Assembly: GCF_000020965.1 (NCBI RefSeq)
Contig: NC_011297.1
Coordinates: 1,192,387-1,256,386 of the forward strand
DNA from: Dictyoglomus thermophilum H-6-12
GTDB taxonomy: Bacteria; Dictyoglomota; Dictyoglomia; Dictyoglomales; Dictyoglomaceae
DNA: 64,000 nt
Direction: 5' to 3'
Under the pieces are notes generated by a model, which was not told the DNA's origin, did no database searches, and saw only the letters and a list, made by a program, of their open reading frames with translations. The position numbers were made by a program, and so were the translations under genes. This document shows, one piece after another, positions 42,269 through 52,914 of this stretch. The stretch's first letter is position 1, and each line of letters begins with the position of its first letter.

Positions 42269-43989
42269 TTTTTTATTCCCCCCTTGACTATGTATTCTAT
42301 CACTTTTTTAGCTATAGGTGCTGCCCTACCTCCACCACTCTTGCCATGTTCTACAAACACAGTAACCACATATTGAGGATTCTCCGAAGGGAAAAAACAA
42401 GAAAACCAAGCATGACTTTCACCATGAGGATTTTCTGCGGTTCCAGTTTTTCCCGAAATATTAACTCCAGGTATGCGAGTAGCCAAACCCGTCCCTTCAT
42501 CTACTACTTTTCTCATGCCCTTTTTTAATACAGACCAAGAGCTTGGGCTTATGTTCACTTTTCCTATTAATTCAGGTTTGACGATCTCCTCACTCCCATC
42601 TACCCCTATAATCTTAGAGACTAAATGAGGTTTATACAGCATTCCTTCAGTTGCGATAATACTCATCATTGCATGTATCTCTATAGGCGTGACAAGTACA
42701 TACCCCTGACCAATAGAAAGATTAAGGGTGTCACCTGGATACCAAGGTTCCTTTAGTTTATTCCCTTTCCATTCTCGAGAAGGAATAAAACCCCTTAACT
42801 CTCCAGGCAGATCTATTCCTGTCTTAGAATCTAAAAAAAATCTACGGGCATAATCTTCGATAACTCTGTCACCAACCCTTAATCCTACATTAAAAAATAC
42901 CACATTACAAGATTGAGCAATTCCATCAATGAAATCTAAACGACCATGGCCTCCCTTTTTCCAACATTTAAATATATACTTTCCCATCCAATATTCTCCA
43001 GGACAAAAAAACCTATCATCAGGAGAGACTTTTTTATTTTCAAGAGCAGAAAGCGCAACTATCAATTTAAAAATTGAACCAGGCGGATACAGAGAGGATA
43101 TAGCACGGTTATTTAAGGGATTATCAGGGTTTTTAATCAAATCCTCCCATTCTTTTTTGGTAAACCCCTCAATAAACTTATTAGGATCAAAAGAGGGATG
43201 ACTAACAAGAGCCAAAATTTCTCCAGTCCATGGGTTAGAAACAATTATTACTCCCTTTTCTTCTCCTAATGCTTCTTCAGCAACCCTTTGAAGCTCAATA
43301 TCAATACTTGTTACAATTGATTTACCAGGAATAGGATCTTTTTGTGCAGTAATGATTCTTTTATCCTTAGATGCATATAAAGAAACTCCCCTAAACCCTT
43401 TTTTTCCTCTTAATACCTTCTCGTAACTTGCCTCTAAACCATATTTTCCGCTTTTCTCTCCTAAAGAATAATCTGCCTCTTCACTCTCTAATTCTTCTTT
43501 GCTAACCTCTCCCATATAACCTAAGACGTGAGCCGCAATAGTTCCGTAAGGATAAGACCTATCAAATTCCATATTTATGGTAAAAGAAGGTAAACTATCT
43601 CGATTCGCTTCTAATAAAATAATTTCCTTAGGAGTAAGCTTCCTTTTTAATAAATAAGCCGGCATATAGGGAGATATTTTTTCGTATATTTTTTGAATAT
43701 CCTCGATCTTAACCCCTACTATTTCAGATAATTTACTAATCTTACTCTTTTCAAATTTATAAGGAGGAATCAAATATAAAGAATAAACTATTTTATTTTC
43801 AGCTAAAATGTTATTATTCCTATCATAAATGATACCTCTAGGAGCTGGAAGCACCATTGATTTTAAATAATTTCTTTCAGAAAGATCTGCATAGAAATCT
43901 TTATTGTACACTTGCAGATAGAAAAGACGTAATAAGATCAGTATTAATCCCAACTCTATAATTCTTTTAAACACTAATTCTTTACTCAT
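42265..43989 (-). CDS. mrdA: Penicillin-binding protein 2, elongation transpeptidase
   Basis: Cross-links peptidoglycan of the side wall with the Mre complex. The 574 residues have one N-terminal transmembrane segment (about 8-26), the class B dimerisation domain (APRGIIYDRNNNILAEN onward), and the transpeptidase domain with active serine in GSIFK (about 305-309), SCN and SGKTGTAE. Gene order mreB-mreC-mreD-mrdA-minC-minD-minE matches many rod-shaped bacteria. No rodA is adjacent. Confidence 0.94.
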   Translation of the reverse strand: MSKELVFKRIIELGLILILLRLFYLQVYNKDFYADLSERNYLKSMVLPAPRGIIYDRNNNILAENKIVYSLYLIPPYKFEKSKISKLSEIVGVKIEDIQKIYEKISPYMPAYLLKRKLTPKEIILLEANRDSLPSFTINMEFDRSYPYGTIAAHVLGYMGEVSKEELESEEADYSLGEKSGKYGLEASYEKVLRGKKGFRGVSLYASKDKRIITAQKDPIPGKSIVTSIDIELQRVAEEALGEEKGVIIVSNPWTGEILALVSHPSFDPNKFIEGFTKKEWEDLIKNPDNPLNNRAISSLYPPGSIFKLIVALSALENKKVSPDDRFFCPGEYWMGKYIFKCWKKGGHGRLDFIDGIAQSCNVVFFNVGLRVGDRVIEDYARRFFLDSKTGIDLPGELRGFIPSREWKGNKLKEPWYPGDTLNLSIGQGYVLVTPIEIHAMMSIIATEGMLYKPHLVSKIIGVDGSEEIVKPELIGKVNISPSSWSVLKKGMRKVVDEGTGLATRIPGVNISGKTGTAENPHGESHAWFSCFFPSENPQYVVTVFVEHGKSGGGRAAPIAKKVIEYIVKGGIKN

Positions 43990-44435
43990 TTTTGTTCTTC
44001 ATTAGAATATATCTCAGGAAGTAAGAAATAAAAAGGAATAAAAAACAATAAATTAAAACTCAAGAACTTTAATAAATCCAGCCAATAGTTAAAACCTAAT
44101 GCATAACCTGTTCTCCAAAATATAAAAGAATAAACACTTAGACTTATTATCAAAAAGAAGGAGGCACTTTTATGGATAGATATAAAACTTCTTCTCCACA
44201 TGTTTATTATAATCTCTATGATTATCCAGTATAGAATTATACTGATGGTAGAGGCTGAGGAAAGCGCCATCAAAACCAGAATAAATAATAAAGAAATCCC
44301 TTGAAAATATATTTTCTTGAAAACTAAAAAAACGAAAAATAATAACAATAAATCAGGTACCACGTTGCCAATCTTAAATTGAGTTTGGAAAATTCCCAAC
44401 AAAAAAACAAGAATAAAGGTTAGAATCTTAGACAA
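43986..44435 (-). CDS. mreD: Rod shape-determining membrane protein MreD
   Basis: Membrane subunit of the elongation machinery. The 149 residues are almost wholly hydrophobic with about five transmembrane segments and FQTQFKIGNVVPDLLLLFFVF near the start, as in MreD. It overlaps mreC by 16 nt and PBP2 by 4 nt. Identification leans on position between mreC and mrdA. Confidence 0.85.
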   Translation of the reverse strand: MSKILTFILVFLLGIFQTQFKIGNVVPDLLLLFFVFLVFKKIYFQGISLLFILVLMALSSASTISIILYWIIIEIIINMWRRSFISIHKSASFFLIISLSVYSFIFWRTGYALGFNYWLDLLKFLSFNLLFFIPFYFLLPEIYSNEEQK

Positions 44436-45208
44436 ACCGCAACCCCCTTTATATTTGATACATCTTCGAAAGGTAGTATTCTTATACTAGAAAAAGATAA
44501 TATTGCCTTCTCCCTTAGATCAGCTATGTAGCCAACTTTTAAGCCATAAGGAATATTATCCTCGGTACCAGAAGTTATCAAAGTATTTCCTTTCTCTATA
44601 CCATGATCAGAAAAAAGATAAGACATCTCTAAATGGTCATACCCACCCCTCAGTATACCTTGATCTTTAGTTTCTAAAACAGTGACACCGATTATAAAAT
44701 TAGGATCATAGATGGTTCTTACTACGGAATAATATTTTTCCGTCTTTATAATTCTACCAACCACCTGATCTTTATATAAAACCACCATTCCTACTCTTAT
44801 TCCATCAGCATATCCTTTATTTATCTTTAACTCCAAGTTCCACTTAACAGGATCCCTACCTACAACATCTGCATAAACTATCTCAATTCTTCTATCAACT
44901 AAGTCTTTCAGCCATGGAAGATAATCTTCTCTCTTTTTTATATTCTCTAAAATAAGTTTGAGATTTTGATTTTCTTTATATAAGTTAAGTACTTCTTTTT
45001 GCAGATCCGAGATTTCTTTCTGCAAGTTTTCAGTAACAGTAATATAAGATTTAAAATCCTTCCAAAAATCTTCTAAACTGGTAAAAAAATGATTAAAAGA
45101 GTACTGTACCCAAAAAGCTAAATTTTCTAAATAACCAGCACCCCATAGAATTATGGACAAAAAAACAAGGAATAAAAATAGTCTCCATATATTCTTATCT
45201 TTCTTCAT
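44420..45208 (-). CDS. mreC: Rod shape-determining protein MreC
   Basis: Periplasmic or extracytoplasmic scaffold of the elongasome. The 262 residues have one N-terminal transmembrane helix (about 9-27), a coiled coil (about 55-95, LQKEISDLQKEVLNLYKENQNL), and the beta domain with ADVVGRDPVKWNLELKINKGYADGI and GMVVLYKDQVVGRI. Its ATG touches the mreB stop codon. Confidence 0.93.
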   Translation of the reverse strand: MKKDKNIWRLFLFLVFLSIILWGAGYLENLAFWVQYSFNHFFTSLEDFWKDFKSYITVTENLQKEISDLQKEVLNLYKENQNLKLILENIKKREDYLPWLKDLVDRRIEIVYADVVGRDPVKWNLELKINKGYADGIRVGMVVLYKDQVVGRIIKTEKYYSVVRTIYDPNFIIGVTVLETKDQGILRGGYDHLEMSYLFSDHGIEKGNTLITSGTEDNIPYGLKVGYIADLREKAILSFSSIRILPFEDVSNIKGVAVCLRF

Positions 45209-46254
45209 TAATAGTTTTCCGACGCATTAGATAAAACTTGCTTATACTTCTCAAATTCTTCAATAATCTTTCCTGTACCCTTTACTACACATAAAAGTGG
45301 ATCCTCTGCTACTATAGTTGATACACCTATCTGTTCAGAGATATAACTATCTAACCCCCTCAAAAGTGCTCCTCCTCCTGCAAGTACTATGCCCTTATCG
45401 ATTATATCTGCAGCAAGCTCTGGAGGAGTTTTCTCAAGAGTCTCCCTTATAGACTCTACAATAATATCAACAGTATCTTTTAAAGCGTCCCTTATCTCCT
45501 CTGATGTAAGCTCAATATTTCTTGGGACACCTGTCAAAAGATCTCTCCCTTTTACTTCCATATAATCCTTATTTTCTTCTCCAAAAGCAACATTACCAAG
45601 CTTAATCTTAATTTCCTCAGCAGTACGCTCACCAATAAAAAGATTGTACTTCTTCTTAACATAATGAATTATTGCCTCATCCATTTCGTCCCCTGCAACT
45701 TTTATGGATGTACTCACTACTATTCCCCCTAAAGAAATTACTGCTATCTCTGTGGTTCCACCACCTATATCTACAATGATATTTCCTGATGGTTCCCAAA
45801 TAGGGAGATCTGCTCCAAGAGCACTAGCTATAGGCTCAGTAACTAGCAAAACATCTCTTGCTCCAGCTGAATATGCTGTATCAATAACAGCTCTCCTTTC
45901 AACAGGCGTTGTACCCGAAGGAATTCCTATAACCATCCTAGGACTCACTAAAAAATCTCTCTTATTATGTACTTTCTCAATGAAATAACGAATCATTTTT
46001 TCTGCTGCATCAAAATCAGCTATTACACCATCTTTTAATGGCCTTATAGTAACTATCTCTTCAGGGGTCCTTCCCAACATCTTTTTTGCCTCTTCCCCTA
46101 CTGCAACAACTTTCTTGTCACTTCTTCTTATAGCCACCATAGAGGGCTCAAAAGCCACAATTCCCTTTCCCCTTACATATACCACTGTATTAGCAGTTCC
46201 AAGATCAATTCCTAAGTCTTTTGAAAAAAGTCCTGATAAAAAATTAAATGCCAT
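45208..46254 (-). CDS. mreB: Rod shape-determining actin homologue MreB
   Basis: Actin-like filament that guides side-wall synthesis. The 348 residues have [20 protein letters not shown] (phosphate 1), [15 protein letters not shown] (phosphate 2), and [15 protein letters not shown] (adenosine motif). The N-terminus [11 protein letters not shown] suggests the amphipathic membrane-binding segment. AAGGAGGAG precedes the ATG. Confidence 0.97.
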   Translation of the reverse strand: MAFNFLSGLFSKDLGIDLGTANTVVYVRGKGIVAFEPSMVAIRRSDKKVVAVGEEAKKMLGRTPEEIVTIRPLKDGVIADFDAAEKMIRYFIEKVHNKRDFLVSPRMVIGIPSGTTPVERRAVIDTAYSAGARDVLLVTEPIASALGADLPIWEPSGNIIVDIGGGTTEIAVISLGGIVVSTSIKVAGDEMDEAIIHYVKKKYNLFIGERTAEEIKIKLGNVAFGEENKDYMEVKGRDLLTGVPRNIELTSEEIRDALKDTVDIIVESIRETLEKTPPELAADIIDKGIVLAGGGALLRGLDSYISEQIGVSTIVAEDPLLCVVKGTGKIIEEFEKYKQVLSNASENY

Positions 46255-46289
46255 AACTCCTCCTTCTTTCCCTTTTAGAATTTGACTAA

Positions 46290-46871
46290 CTATAAAAGGC
46301 TATAACCTAACCTATTTAAAAGAGAATTTAATCTTACTAAAGGCAATCCAACTATATTATAGTAATCACCTTCTATTTTTTCAACGAGAAGTGCACCTTT
46401 CCCTTGTATTCCATAGGCACCAGCTTTATCCATAGGTTCACCAGTAGCTATATATCTTTCTATTTCTTCCTCAGAGTAATCTCTCATCTTCACCTTACTT
46501 CTTACCACCGAAACTAATACTTTATCTTCTGGCGTTTCCATAACAGCAACACCTGAAAAAACAAAATGATACCTACCTCTCAATTTTCTTAAAATTCTCC
46601 TCGCATCCTTTTCATTAGTAGGTTTTCCTATTATCTCTCCATCAATAACCACCACTGTATCTGCTCCAATTATTATTGCATTTCTATAATCTTCAGCTAC
46701 TTTTTGAACCTTCATTATGGCATTCTTTTTTACTACTTCAACAGGAGACCTTTTTTCTCCATTACCCTCTTCTTCAACATTTGGAGAAACAACTTTAAAA
46801 TCAACACCCATATGCTTTAATAGATCAATTCTTCTTGGCGAATTAGATGCTAATATTATCTCTTTCTTCAT
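46290..46871 (-). CDS. maf: Maf-family nucleotide pyrophosphatase
   Basis: House-cleaning enzyme hydrolysing non-canonical nucleoside triphosphates. The 193 residues open with [20 protein letters not shown] and contain [34 protein letters not shown] and [31 protein letters not shown], all Maf hallmarks. maf next to mreB is common. It overlaps the YitT-like gene by 4 nt. Confidence 0.94.
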   Translation of the reverse strand: MKKEIILASNSPRRIDLLKHMGVDFKVVSPNVEEEGNGEKRSPVEVVKKNAIMKVQKVAEDYRNAIIIGADTVVVIDGEIIGKPTNEKDARRILRKLRGRYHFVFSGVAVMETPEDKVLVSVVRSKVKMRDYSEEEIERYIATGEPMDKAGAYGIQGKGALLVEKIEGDYYNIVGLPLVRLNSLLNRLGYSLL

Positions 46872-47713
46872 CTCTGAAAAGACTTAAATCCCTCCCCTAA
46901 TACTTCGTGAGCTGGAGAAATCACTACAAAAGCCTTCGGATCACAACTATGAATTATCTCTTTTAATTTGCCAACCTCAGATTGACTTACTACACAATAC
47001 AAAATTTCCCTATCTTTTCCAGTATACATACCTTTACCATAAAAAATTGTTACTCCTCTTCCAAGCCCCTTAAGTATTTTTTCACCGATTTCTCTAGGGT
47101 TGTCAGAGAAAACTAAAGCCGCTTTCGTATAAGATAGACCCTGTTGCACTAGGTCAATAGCATAACCTTGAATTAAAATTACAAGTAAGGCATAAAGAGC
47201 TAAGACAAAATCAAAAATAAAACCAGCAGAAAGAACAATTATACCATCAATAATAAGTAAAGCTTGTCCAAGATTAAGTCCTGTAAAATGAGATAACACT
47301 TGAGCCAGTATATCAGTTCCTCCTGTAGATCCTCCATACTTGAAAACAATTCCAAGCCCAATACCCCCCAATATACCTCCATATACAGTAGCAAGGATAG
47401 GATCTTTTACTTGAGGAAGCCCAAAAAGAGTTAAGAGATCAATAAATAAAGAAAGGATCACCGTACCATAGATAGTTTTTATCCCAAAATGAAGCCCCAA
47501 AACTTTTACACCAAGCAAAAATATAGGAATATTTAAAAGAAGCATTACAATACCAACAGGGGTTTTGAAAACATGATATAAAATAATGGCGATACCACTA
47601 ACTCCACCTCCAACAAGCTTGTTGGGCACTAAGAAGATATCTATACTTAGAGCTATAAGAAAAGCTCCAAAAGAAATTCCTAAGAATTCAATTGTTTTTC
47701 TCATAATACTCAT
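46868..47713 (-). CDS. YitT-family membrane protein (DUF161-DUF2179)
   Basis: Membrane protein of unknown transport role. The 281 residues have five or six transmembrane helices with the duplicated DUF161 pattern (VPNKLVGGGVSGIAIILYHVFKTPVG, and FKYGGSTGGTDILAQVLSHFTGLNLGQ), then a soluble DUF2179 domain (about 195-275, KGLGRGVTIFYGKGMYTGKDREILYCVV). It overlaps the tagA/wecG gene by 26 nt and maf by 4 nt. Confidence 0.87.
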   Translation of the reverse strand: MSIMRKTIEFLGISFGAFLIALSIDIFLVPNKLVGGGVSGIAIILYHVFKTPVGIVMLLLNIPIFLLGVKVLGLHFGIKTIYGTVILSLFIDLLTLFGLPQVKDPILATVYGGILGGIGLGIVFKYGGSTGGTDILAQVLSHFTGLNLGQALLIIDGIIVLSAGFIFDFVLALYALLVILIQGYAIDLVQQGLSYTKAALVFSDNPREIGEKILKGLGRGVTIFYGKGMYTGKDREILYCVVSQSEVGKLKEIIHSCDPKAFVVISPAHEVLGEGFKSFQR

Positions 47714-48428
47714 ACTTAAAATAAAATTTTATAAACTTTATAAGGTTTGGAACTCTATTTAATATCCTTTTCGGATCCTGTAATATCCTATATAACCATT
47801 CTAAATTTAATTTCCTTATTATTTCAGGTGCTCTCTTTTTTTTACCGGAAAGAACATCAAAACTCCCTCCAACTCCCATTGCTATTTTAACATTTAATCT
47901 ATTTTTATATCTATCGATAAAAATCTCTTGCTTAGGGAAACCTAAAGCTACAAACAATATACCTGCTCCTGAGTTATTAACTTCCTCAATAATACTATCT
48001 TCTTCCTCCTCCTTAAAATATCCATCCCTATAACCCGCAATCACTAAATTAGGATACCTCAACTTCAACCTATCTACCATACTCTCTACTACTTCCTTCT
48101 TTGCCCCTAAAAAGTAAACTGGCACTTTTAAAGTCTCTGCCAAAGTCAAAATTTCAAGCATAGCTTCAATTCCAGGAAATCTTTTCACATTAAATCCCAT
48201 CTTCTTACTAAGAAGTAAAACTCCAACCCCGTCAGGTAAATTAATTTCAGATCTCATTAGGATCCCTCTAAAATTCTCATCTTCCGTAGCCCTTGCAATC
48301 ATTTCAGCATTAGGAGTAAAAATACTTATGCACTTATCTCCTACAAAGAACTTTGTAATCTCATTTTTAAATTCTTCTGTACTATCAAAAGCATAAAACC
48401 TAATGCCTAATATATTTACAATCTGCAT
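47688..48428 (-). CDS. tagA: WecG/TagA/CpsF-family N-acetylmannosaminyltransferase
   Basis: Adds N-acetylmannosamine (or its acid form) to an undecaprenyl-linked GlcNAc. The 246 residues fit the family: TPNAEMIARATEDENFRGIL, LPDGVGVLLLSKKMGF, VYFLGAKKEVVESM, ALGFPKQEIFI and AMGVGGSFDVLSGKKKRAPEIIRKLNLEWLYRIL. It lies directly after csaB and 7 kb from wecB, which would provide UDP-ManNAc. Confidence 0.88.
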   Translation of the reverse strand: MQIVNILGIRFYAFDSTEEFKNEITKFFVGDKCISIFTPNAEMIARATEDENFRGILMRSEINLPDGVGVLLLSKKMGFNVKRFPGIEAMLEILTLAETLKVPVYFLGAKKEVVESMVDRLKLRYPNLVIAGYRDGYFKEEEEDSIIEEVNNSGAGILFVALGFPKQEIFIDRYKNRLNVKIAMGVGGSFDVLSGKKKRAPEIIRKLNLEWLYRILQDPKRILNRVPNLIKFIKFYFKYEYYEKNN

Positions 48429-49438
48429 AACACCTCTTCAAAATTAGCAATATCCTCTTTAGCTTTTTCTTTCAGTATCTTCCCTTTTGAGAGCAAATAA
48501 TCCTTGTAGTCTTTATAATTCTCTTCTATTTCATTAACATAGCACAAAATTTTATCCCATGAAAAGTCCTTAATTATAAATTTCCATCCTATATCATGAC
48601 AAAAGGCCTCTACCTTTTCATCATAGGATATCGCAATAAAAGGAATACCTGAAAGAACACTCAGGATACAACTATGAAGCCTCATTCCTATAAACAATCT
48701 ACAAGAAGAATAATAATCATAAAAATTAGGATCTTGAGGCTCTATCAAGTCAATTTTCTTAAATTTATCTTTTAAGATTTCATAGAATTGTGAGTCTTCT
48801 TGCTGGAAAGAAAAAAAATAAAAAGAGTCATATTTTGATATTAAAGTCTCAAGAGTAGAGTTTAGGTTTTCTAAATTTAAATTACCCCATTTTCTAAGAT
48901 TAATACCTAATATTTTTTTATCTTCTTCTCTACTAGGAAAGGGTATATCTAATAAGAAGGCTAGATCTGTAGAAAGTATTATCTTGTCAGACCTAACCCC
49001 GAGTTTTTCAAGATAGTTTTTTGAAAAGGAATCTCTCACATATATTTTCTCTACATTGTTAAGAAAAAATCTCAGGAGAAACCCGTTTATTCTCTTTTTT
49101 AAAGGAGAAAAACTTTGACCAATTAAATAAACTTTTTTTTTGAAAAGCAGAGATAAAAAAATAATAAAAAGATAATAGTAAAAAGATTTACTGCTAGTCT
49201 TATCTTGAAATATACCTCCTCCTCCACCTATAACCACGTCAGTCCATCTTATTCCTTTCAAAATTTCGATAGAAAATTTGTTGAATTCTACAATGTCATC
49301 TTTTTGACCTTTGTTTACCTTATTTGTCAAAATTCCAACCTTATGATTTTTTCTAAAAACAGAAATTAAACTCCTTAAAAGCAGTTCATCACCCAAATTT
49401 CCCTCTCCATAATATCCAAAAAGGAGTAACTTTAACAT
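48416..49438 (-). CDS. csaB: Polysaccharide pyruvyl transferase CsaB
   Basis: Adds ketal pyruvate to a cell-wall polysaccharide; in bacteria with SLH-domain surface proteins the modified polymer anchors them. The 340 residues have FGYYGEGNLGDELLLRSLISVF, VIGGGGGIFQDKTSS, LIGQSFSPLKKRINGFLLRFFLNNV, IYVRDSFSKNYLEKLGV and the C-terminal GMRLHSCILSVLSGIPFIAISYDEKV. ATG 49438 is chosen, since AAGG lies 7 nt upstream. It overlaps tagA by 13 nt. Confidence 0.88.
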   Translation of the reverse strand: MLKLLLFGYYGEGNLGDELLLRSLISVFRKNHKVGILTNKVNKGQKDDIVEFNKFSIEILKGIRWTDVVIGGGGGIFQDKTSSKSFYYYLFIIFLSLLFKKKVYLIGQSFSPLKKRINGFLLRFFLNNVEKIYVRDSFSKNYLEKLGVRSDKIILSTDLAFLLDIPFPSREEDKKILGINLRKWGNLNLENLNSTLETLISKYDSFYFFSFQQEDSQFYEILKDKFKKIDLIEPQDPNFYDYYSSCRLFIGMRLHSCILSVLSGIPFIAISYDEKVEAFCHDIGWKFIIKDFSWDKILCYVNEIEENYKDYKDYLLSKGKILKEKAKEDIANFEEVLCRL

Positions 49439-49439
49439 T

Positions 49440-50550
49440 TTAAGCCTTACTCTTTTTCTTAAACTCACTATAAAGATAAGCTTCTATAAATGGATCTATT
49501 TCACCATCAATAACAGCTTGCACATTTCCAATTTCAAGACCTGTTCTGTGGTCTTTAACCAAGGTATAAGGATGGAAAACATAGGATCTTATCTGATTAC
49601 CCCAGCTTATCTCCTGAACTTCCCCTTTTAAAGATGCAATCTTCTCCCTTCTCTTCTTTTCTTCAAGCTCTTCTAATCTTGCTTTTAAAACCCTTAAGGC
49701 CATTTCCTTATTAGCGTGTTGAGATCTTTCGTTTTGGCATTGAACTACTATACCCGTTGGAATGTGAGTAATTCTCACTGCTGATTCCACCTTATTCACA
49801 TGTTGTCCACCCGCTCCTCCAGCTCTAAAAGTCTCTATTTTCAAATCTTCGGGCCTTATTTCAATGGTACTCTCAGGAAGTTCTGGAATTACTTCTACCA
49901 AGGCAAAAGATGTATGTCTTCTATGATTAGCATCAAAAGGCGAAATTCTAACTAACCTATGTACCCCTTTTTCACCCTTAAGATAACCGTAGGCTTTGTC
50001 TCCTTCAATCAATAAAGTAGCACTCTTTATCCCTGCCTCCTCGCCAGGAGATATATCAAGTATTTTTACCTGATATCCCTTTCTTTCCGCCCACCTTATA
50101 TACATTCTTAGAAGAATTTCAGTCCAATCCTGAGCATCAGTACCACCTGTTCCTGCATGCAAAGATAAAATAGCATTTGCCTCATCATGAGGATCTTGTA
50201 GAATCATCTCAATCTCAAACTCTTTTAAACTATTTTCTACTTCTTTTAATTTTTTTTCAAATTCTTCTTTATATTCATCTCCCTCTTCTAATAGGTCCTT
50301 CCACTCCGACAGCTCTTTTATATCAGCCTTTAATTTTTCCCAATTTTCAATTTCTTTTTGAAGTTTATTATATTTAGTAAGAATTGGCTTTACTTTCTCT
50401 GCATCATCCCATCTGTGATTAGCAATCTCCATTTCAAGTGCTCTAAGTTCTTTTTTCTTGTCCTCAAGGTCAAAGATACCCCCCTAACTTATTAAATATA
50501 TCAATTAGTTCTTCGTATTTGGCTATTAACTCATTTATAGATACTACCAA
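49440..50550 (-). CDS. prfB: Peptide chain release factor 2, with programmed +1 frameshift
   Basis: Terminates translation at UGA and UAA. The gene is in two frames. Zero frame runs from TTG 50550 through 26 codons to CTT (50475-50473) and an in-frame TGA (50472-50470). Translation resumes in the +1 frame from GAC at 50471 to 49440, giving about 369 residues. The shift site has AGGGGGG, TAT, CTT, TGA, C, the classical prfB signal. Downstream are SPF tripeptide-type residues (VIPELPESTIEI region is near GG) and GGQ in RAGGAGGQHVNKVES. It starts immediately after the secA stop, with GGAGG 9 nt upstream. Confidence 0.95.
50470..50485 (-). promoter_or_regulatory. prfB recoding (frameshift) site
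   Basis: On the minus strand, an internal SD-like AGGGGGG (50485-50479) lies three nt before the slippery CTT and the in-frame TGA (50472-50470), followed by C. When release factor 2 is scarce, ribosomes pause at TGA and slip +1. The spacing equals the well-known bacterial prfB element. Confidence 0.93.
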
Positions 50551-52914
50551 TTAAGTTCTCCTCCCTTTTGCTGTAGTTTTACTTTCTTGAGTAGAGATAT
50601 GAATATTGAATAAGTATCTTATACTCTCCCATTCAAAGCTCTCTACCATATCTTGAAACATTTGATAAGCTTCCTTTTTGTATTCTACCAAAGGATCGTG
50701 ATGAGCTATAGCTCTGAGTCCAATACCATCTCTTAATGCATCCATATCATTAAGATGTTCTATCCATAATTTATCAATTACATAAAGAAGAACAATTCTC
50801 TGTATCTCTTTCCACATTTCTTCTCCAAATTCTTCTTTTTTCCTTTCATATCTCTCTCTTATTTTATTCTCTAATTTTTCCCTTATCTTTTCAGGGTCAT
50901 CTTCGTTAATTATATCTTCCCAATCAAAAGGCAAGAAACCAAAAGTTTCTAAAAACATGTTCTTCCAACTGCTTTTATCTTCTTGATTAAACATAACATT
51001 GAAAAATCTATCGAGTACTCTATTCATTATCCTCTGTACAATATCTTCTAGATTTTCCATAAGTAATATTTTTCTTCTCTCTTTATAAACAATATCTCTT
51101 TGAGTATTTAGTACATCATCATATTCGAGCAATTGTTTTCTTATTTCAAAATTCATTCTTTCCACTTTTGCTTGGCTATTCTCAATAATCCTAGTAAGAA
51201 GCGGTGACTCAATAGGCTGTCCTCTTTCCATTCCTAATCTTTCCATTAAAGCCTTTATCTGATCTCCTCCAAAAAGTCTCAAAAGATCGTCCTCAAGAGA
51301 AAGATAAAATCTTGACGAACCTGGATCTCCCTGTCTTCCTGCTCTACCCCTCAACTGATTATCAATTCTTCGACTTTCATGTCTTTCTGTTCCAATCACA
51401 TGAAGTCCTCCAAGTTCCGCTACTCCTTCTCCCAGAACTATATCTGTACCTCTTCCAGCCATATTGGTAGCAATAGTTACAGCATATTTTTGTCCTGCCT
51501 TAGCTATAATCTCAGCCTCTTTCTCATGATACTTAGCATTTAGTACATTATGAGGAATTCCTTTTTTCTTAAGCATCTTGCTCAGCCTTTCAGATTTCTC
51601 AATAGAAGTAGTACCAACCAGAACAGGCCTACCTATTTTATACATCTCTTCAATTTCTTTTACCACTGCTTCAAACTTTTCCTCTTCCGTTCTAAAGATA
51701 ACATCAGGATAATTTATTCTTCTTAGGGGTTTATTAGGAGGTATTACTACCACTTCTAAGCCATATATTTTAACAAATTCTTCTTCTTCCGTAGCAGCTG
51801 TACCTGTCATACCCGCAAGTTTTTTATACATTCTAAAGTAGTTTTGGATAGAAATAGTAGCAAGAGTAACATTCTCCTCTCTTATTCTTACCCCTTCCTT
51901 TGCCTCTATTGCCTGATGTAATCCATCACTATATCTTCTTCCAAACATTAATCTGCCCGTAAACTCATCTACAATTATTACCTCACCATCTTTCACAATA
52001 TAATCTCTATCCCTATGATAAAAATTCAAAGCCTTTAAACACTGAAGAAGGGCATGGGCAAGATCCATATTTTTGAAATCATAAAGATCTTTAACCCCAA
52101 GGAATTTCTCAGCCTTTCTCAAACCCTCCTCAGTTAAGGATACAGTCCTTGTTTTTTCATCAGTTGTATAATCTATGTCCTTCTTTAAGTACCTTGCAGC
52201 CCTTATAGCAAGCTTATAAATATGACTTTCACCCTTTGCAGGTCCAGATATAATCAAAGGTGTTCTTGCCTCATCTATTAATATACTATCTACCTCATCC
52301 ACAATAGCATAATTAAGCTCTCTTTGAACAAGTTGATCAGGAGATAAAGCTATATTATCTCTTAGATAATCAAAACCAAATTCATTATTAGTACCATAGG
52401 TAATATCAGCCATATATGCCTTTCTTCTTTCCAAAGTAGGAGTGTCATTCTGCAAAAGGCCTACTTCCAAACCTAAGAATTCATAGATAGGCCCCATCCA
52501 ATACCTATCTCTTTTAGCCAGATAATCATTTACTGTAACTATGTGAACTCCTTTTCCTTCCAAAGCATTAAGGTAAGCTGGCAGAGTTGCTACTAAAGTT
52601 TTTCCTTCTCCTGTCTGCATCTCCGCAATCTTTCCCTGATGAAGTACAATACCTCCCATAAGCTGCACATCAAAATGCCTCATTCCTATGGTTCTCTTAG
52701 CCACTTCTCTTACAACCGCGAAAGCCTCAACTAATAGGTCATCCAGACTTTCGCCTCTTTCTAATCTCTGTTTAAATTCAGGTGTTTTTCTCTTTAAATC
52801 TTCATCAGATAATTTACTTATCTCAGGCTCTAAGGCGTTAATCCTCTTAACGTATTCTTCTAGTTTTTTCAATGTACGAGCGTTAGAATCAAATAGCTTC
52901 GATAAAAAGCCCAT
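50551..52914 (-). CDS. secA: Protein translocase ATPase SecA
   Basis: Motor that pushes preproteins through SecYEG. The 787 residues have Walker [33 protein letters not shown], the helicase motifs [16 protein letters not shown] and [20 protein letters not shown], the preprotein cross-linking domain and the helical scaffold ([21 protein letters not shown]). The protein ends at TTAKGRRT with no CxCxSG-type zinc tail, so it is shorter than most SecA proteins. It overlaps the hpf stop by one base and abuts prfB. Confidence 0.96.
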   Translation of the reverse strand: MGFLSKLFDSNARTLKKLEEYVKRINALEPEISKLSDEDLKRKTPEFKQRLERGESLDDLLVEAFAVVREVAKRTIGMRHFDVQLMGGIVLHQGKIAEMQTGEGKTLVATLPAYLNALEGKGVHIVTVNDYLAKRDRYWMGPIYEFLGLEVGLLQNDTPTLERRKAYMADITYGTNNEFGFDYLRDNIALSPDQLVQRELNYAIVDEVDSILIDEARTPLIISGPAKGESHIYKLAIRAARYLKKDIDYTTDEKTRTVSLTEEGLRKAEKFLGVKDLYDFKNMDLAHALLQCLKALNFYHRDRDYIVKDGEVIIVDEFTGRLMFGRRYSDGLHQAIEAKEGVRIREENVTLATISIQNYFRMYKKLAGMTGTAATEEEEFVKIYGLEVVVIPPNKPLRRINYPDVIFRTEEEKFEAVVKEIEEMYKIGRPVLVGTTSIEKSERLSKMLKKKGIPHNVLNAKYHEKEAEIIAKAGQKYAVTIATNMAGRGTDIVLGEGVAELGGLHVIGTERHESRRIDNQLRGRAGRQGDPGSSRFYLSLEDDLLRLFGGDQIKALMERLGMERGQPIESPLLTRIIENSQAKVERMNFEIRKQLLEYDDVLNTQRDIVYKERRKILLMENLEDIVQRIMNRVLDRFFNVMFNQEDKSSWKNMFLETFGFLPFDWEDIINEDDPEKIREKLENKIRERYERKKEEFGEEMWKEIQRIVLLYVIDKLWIEHLNDMDALRDGIGLRAIAHHDPLVEYKKEAYQMFQDMVESFEWESIRYLFNIHISTQESKTTAKGRRT

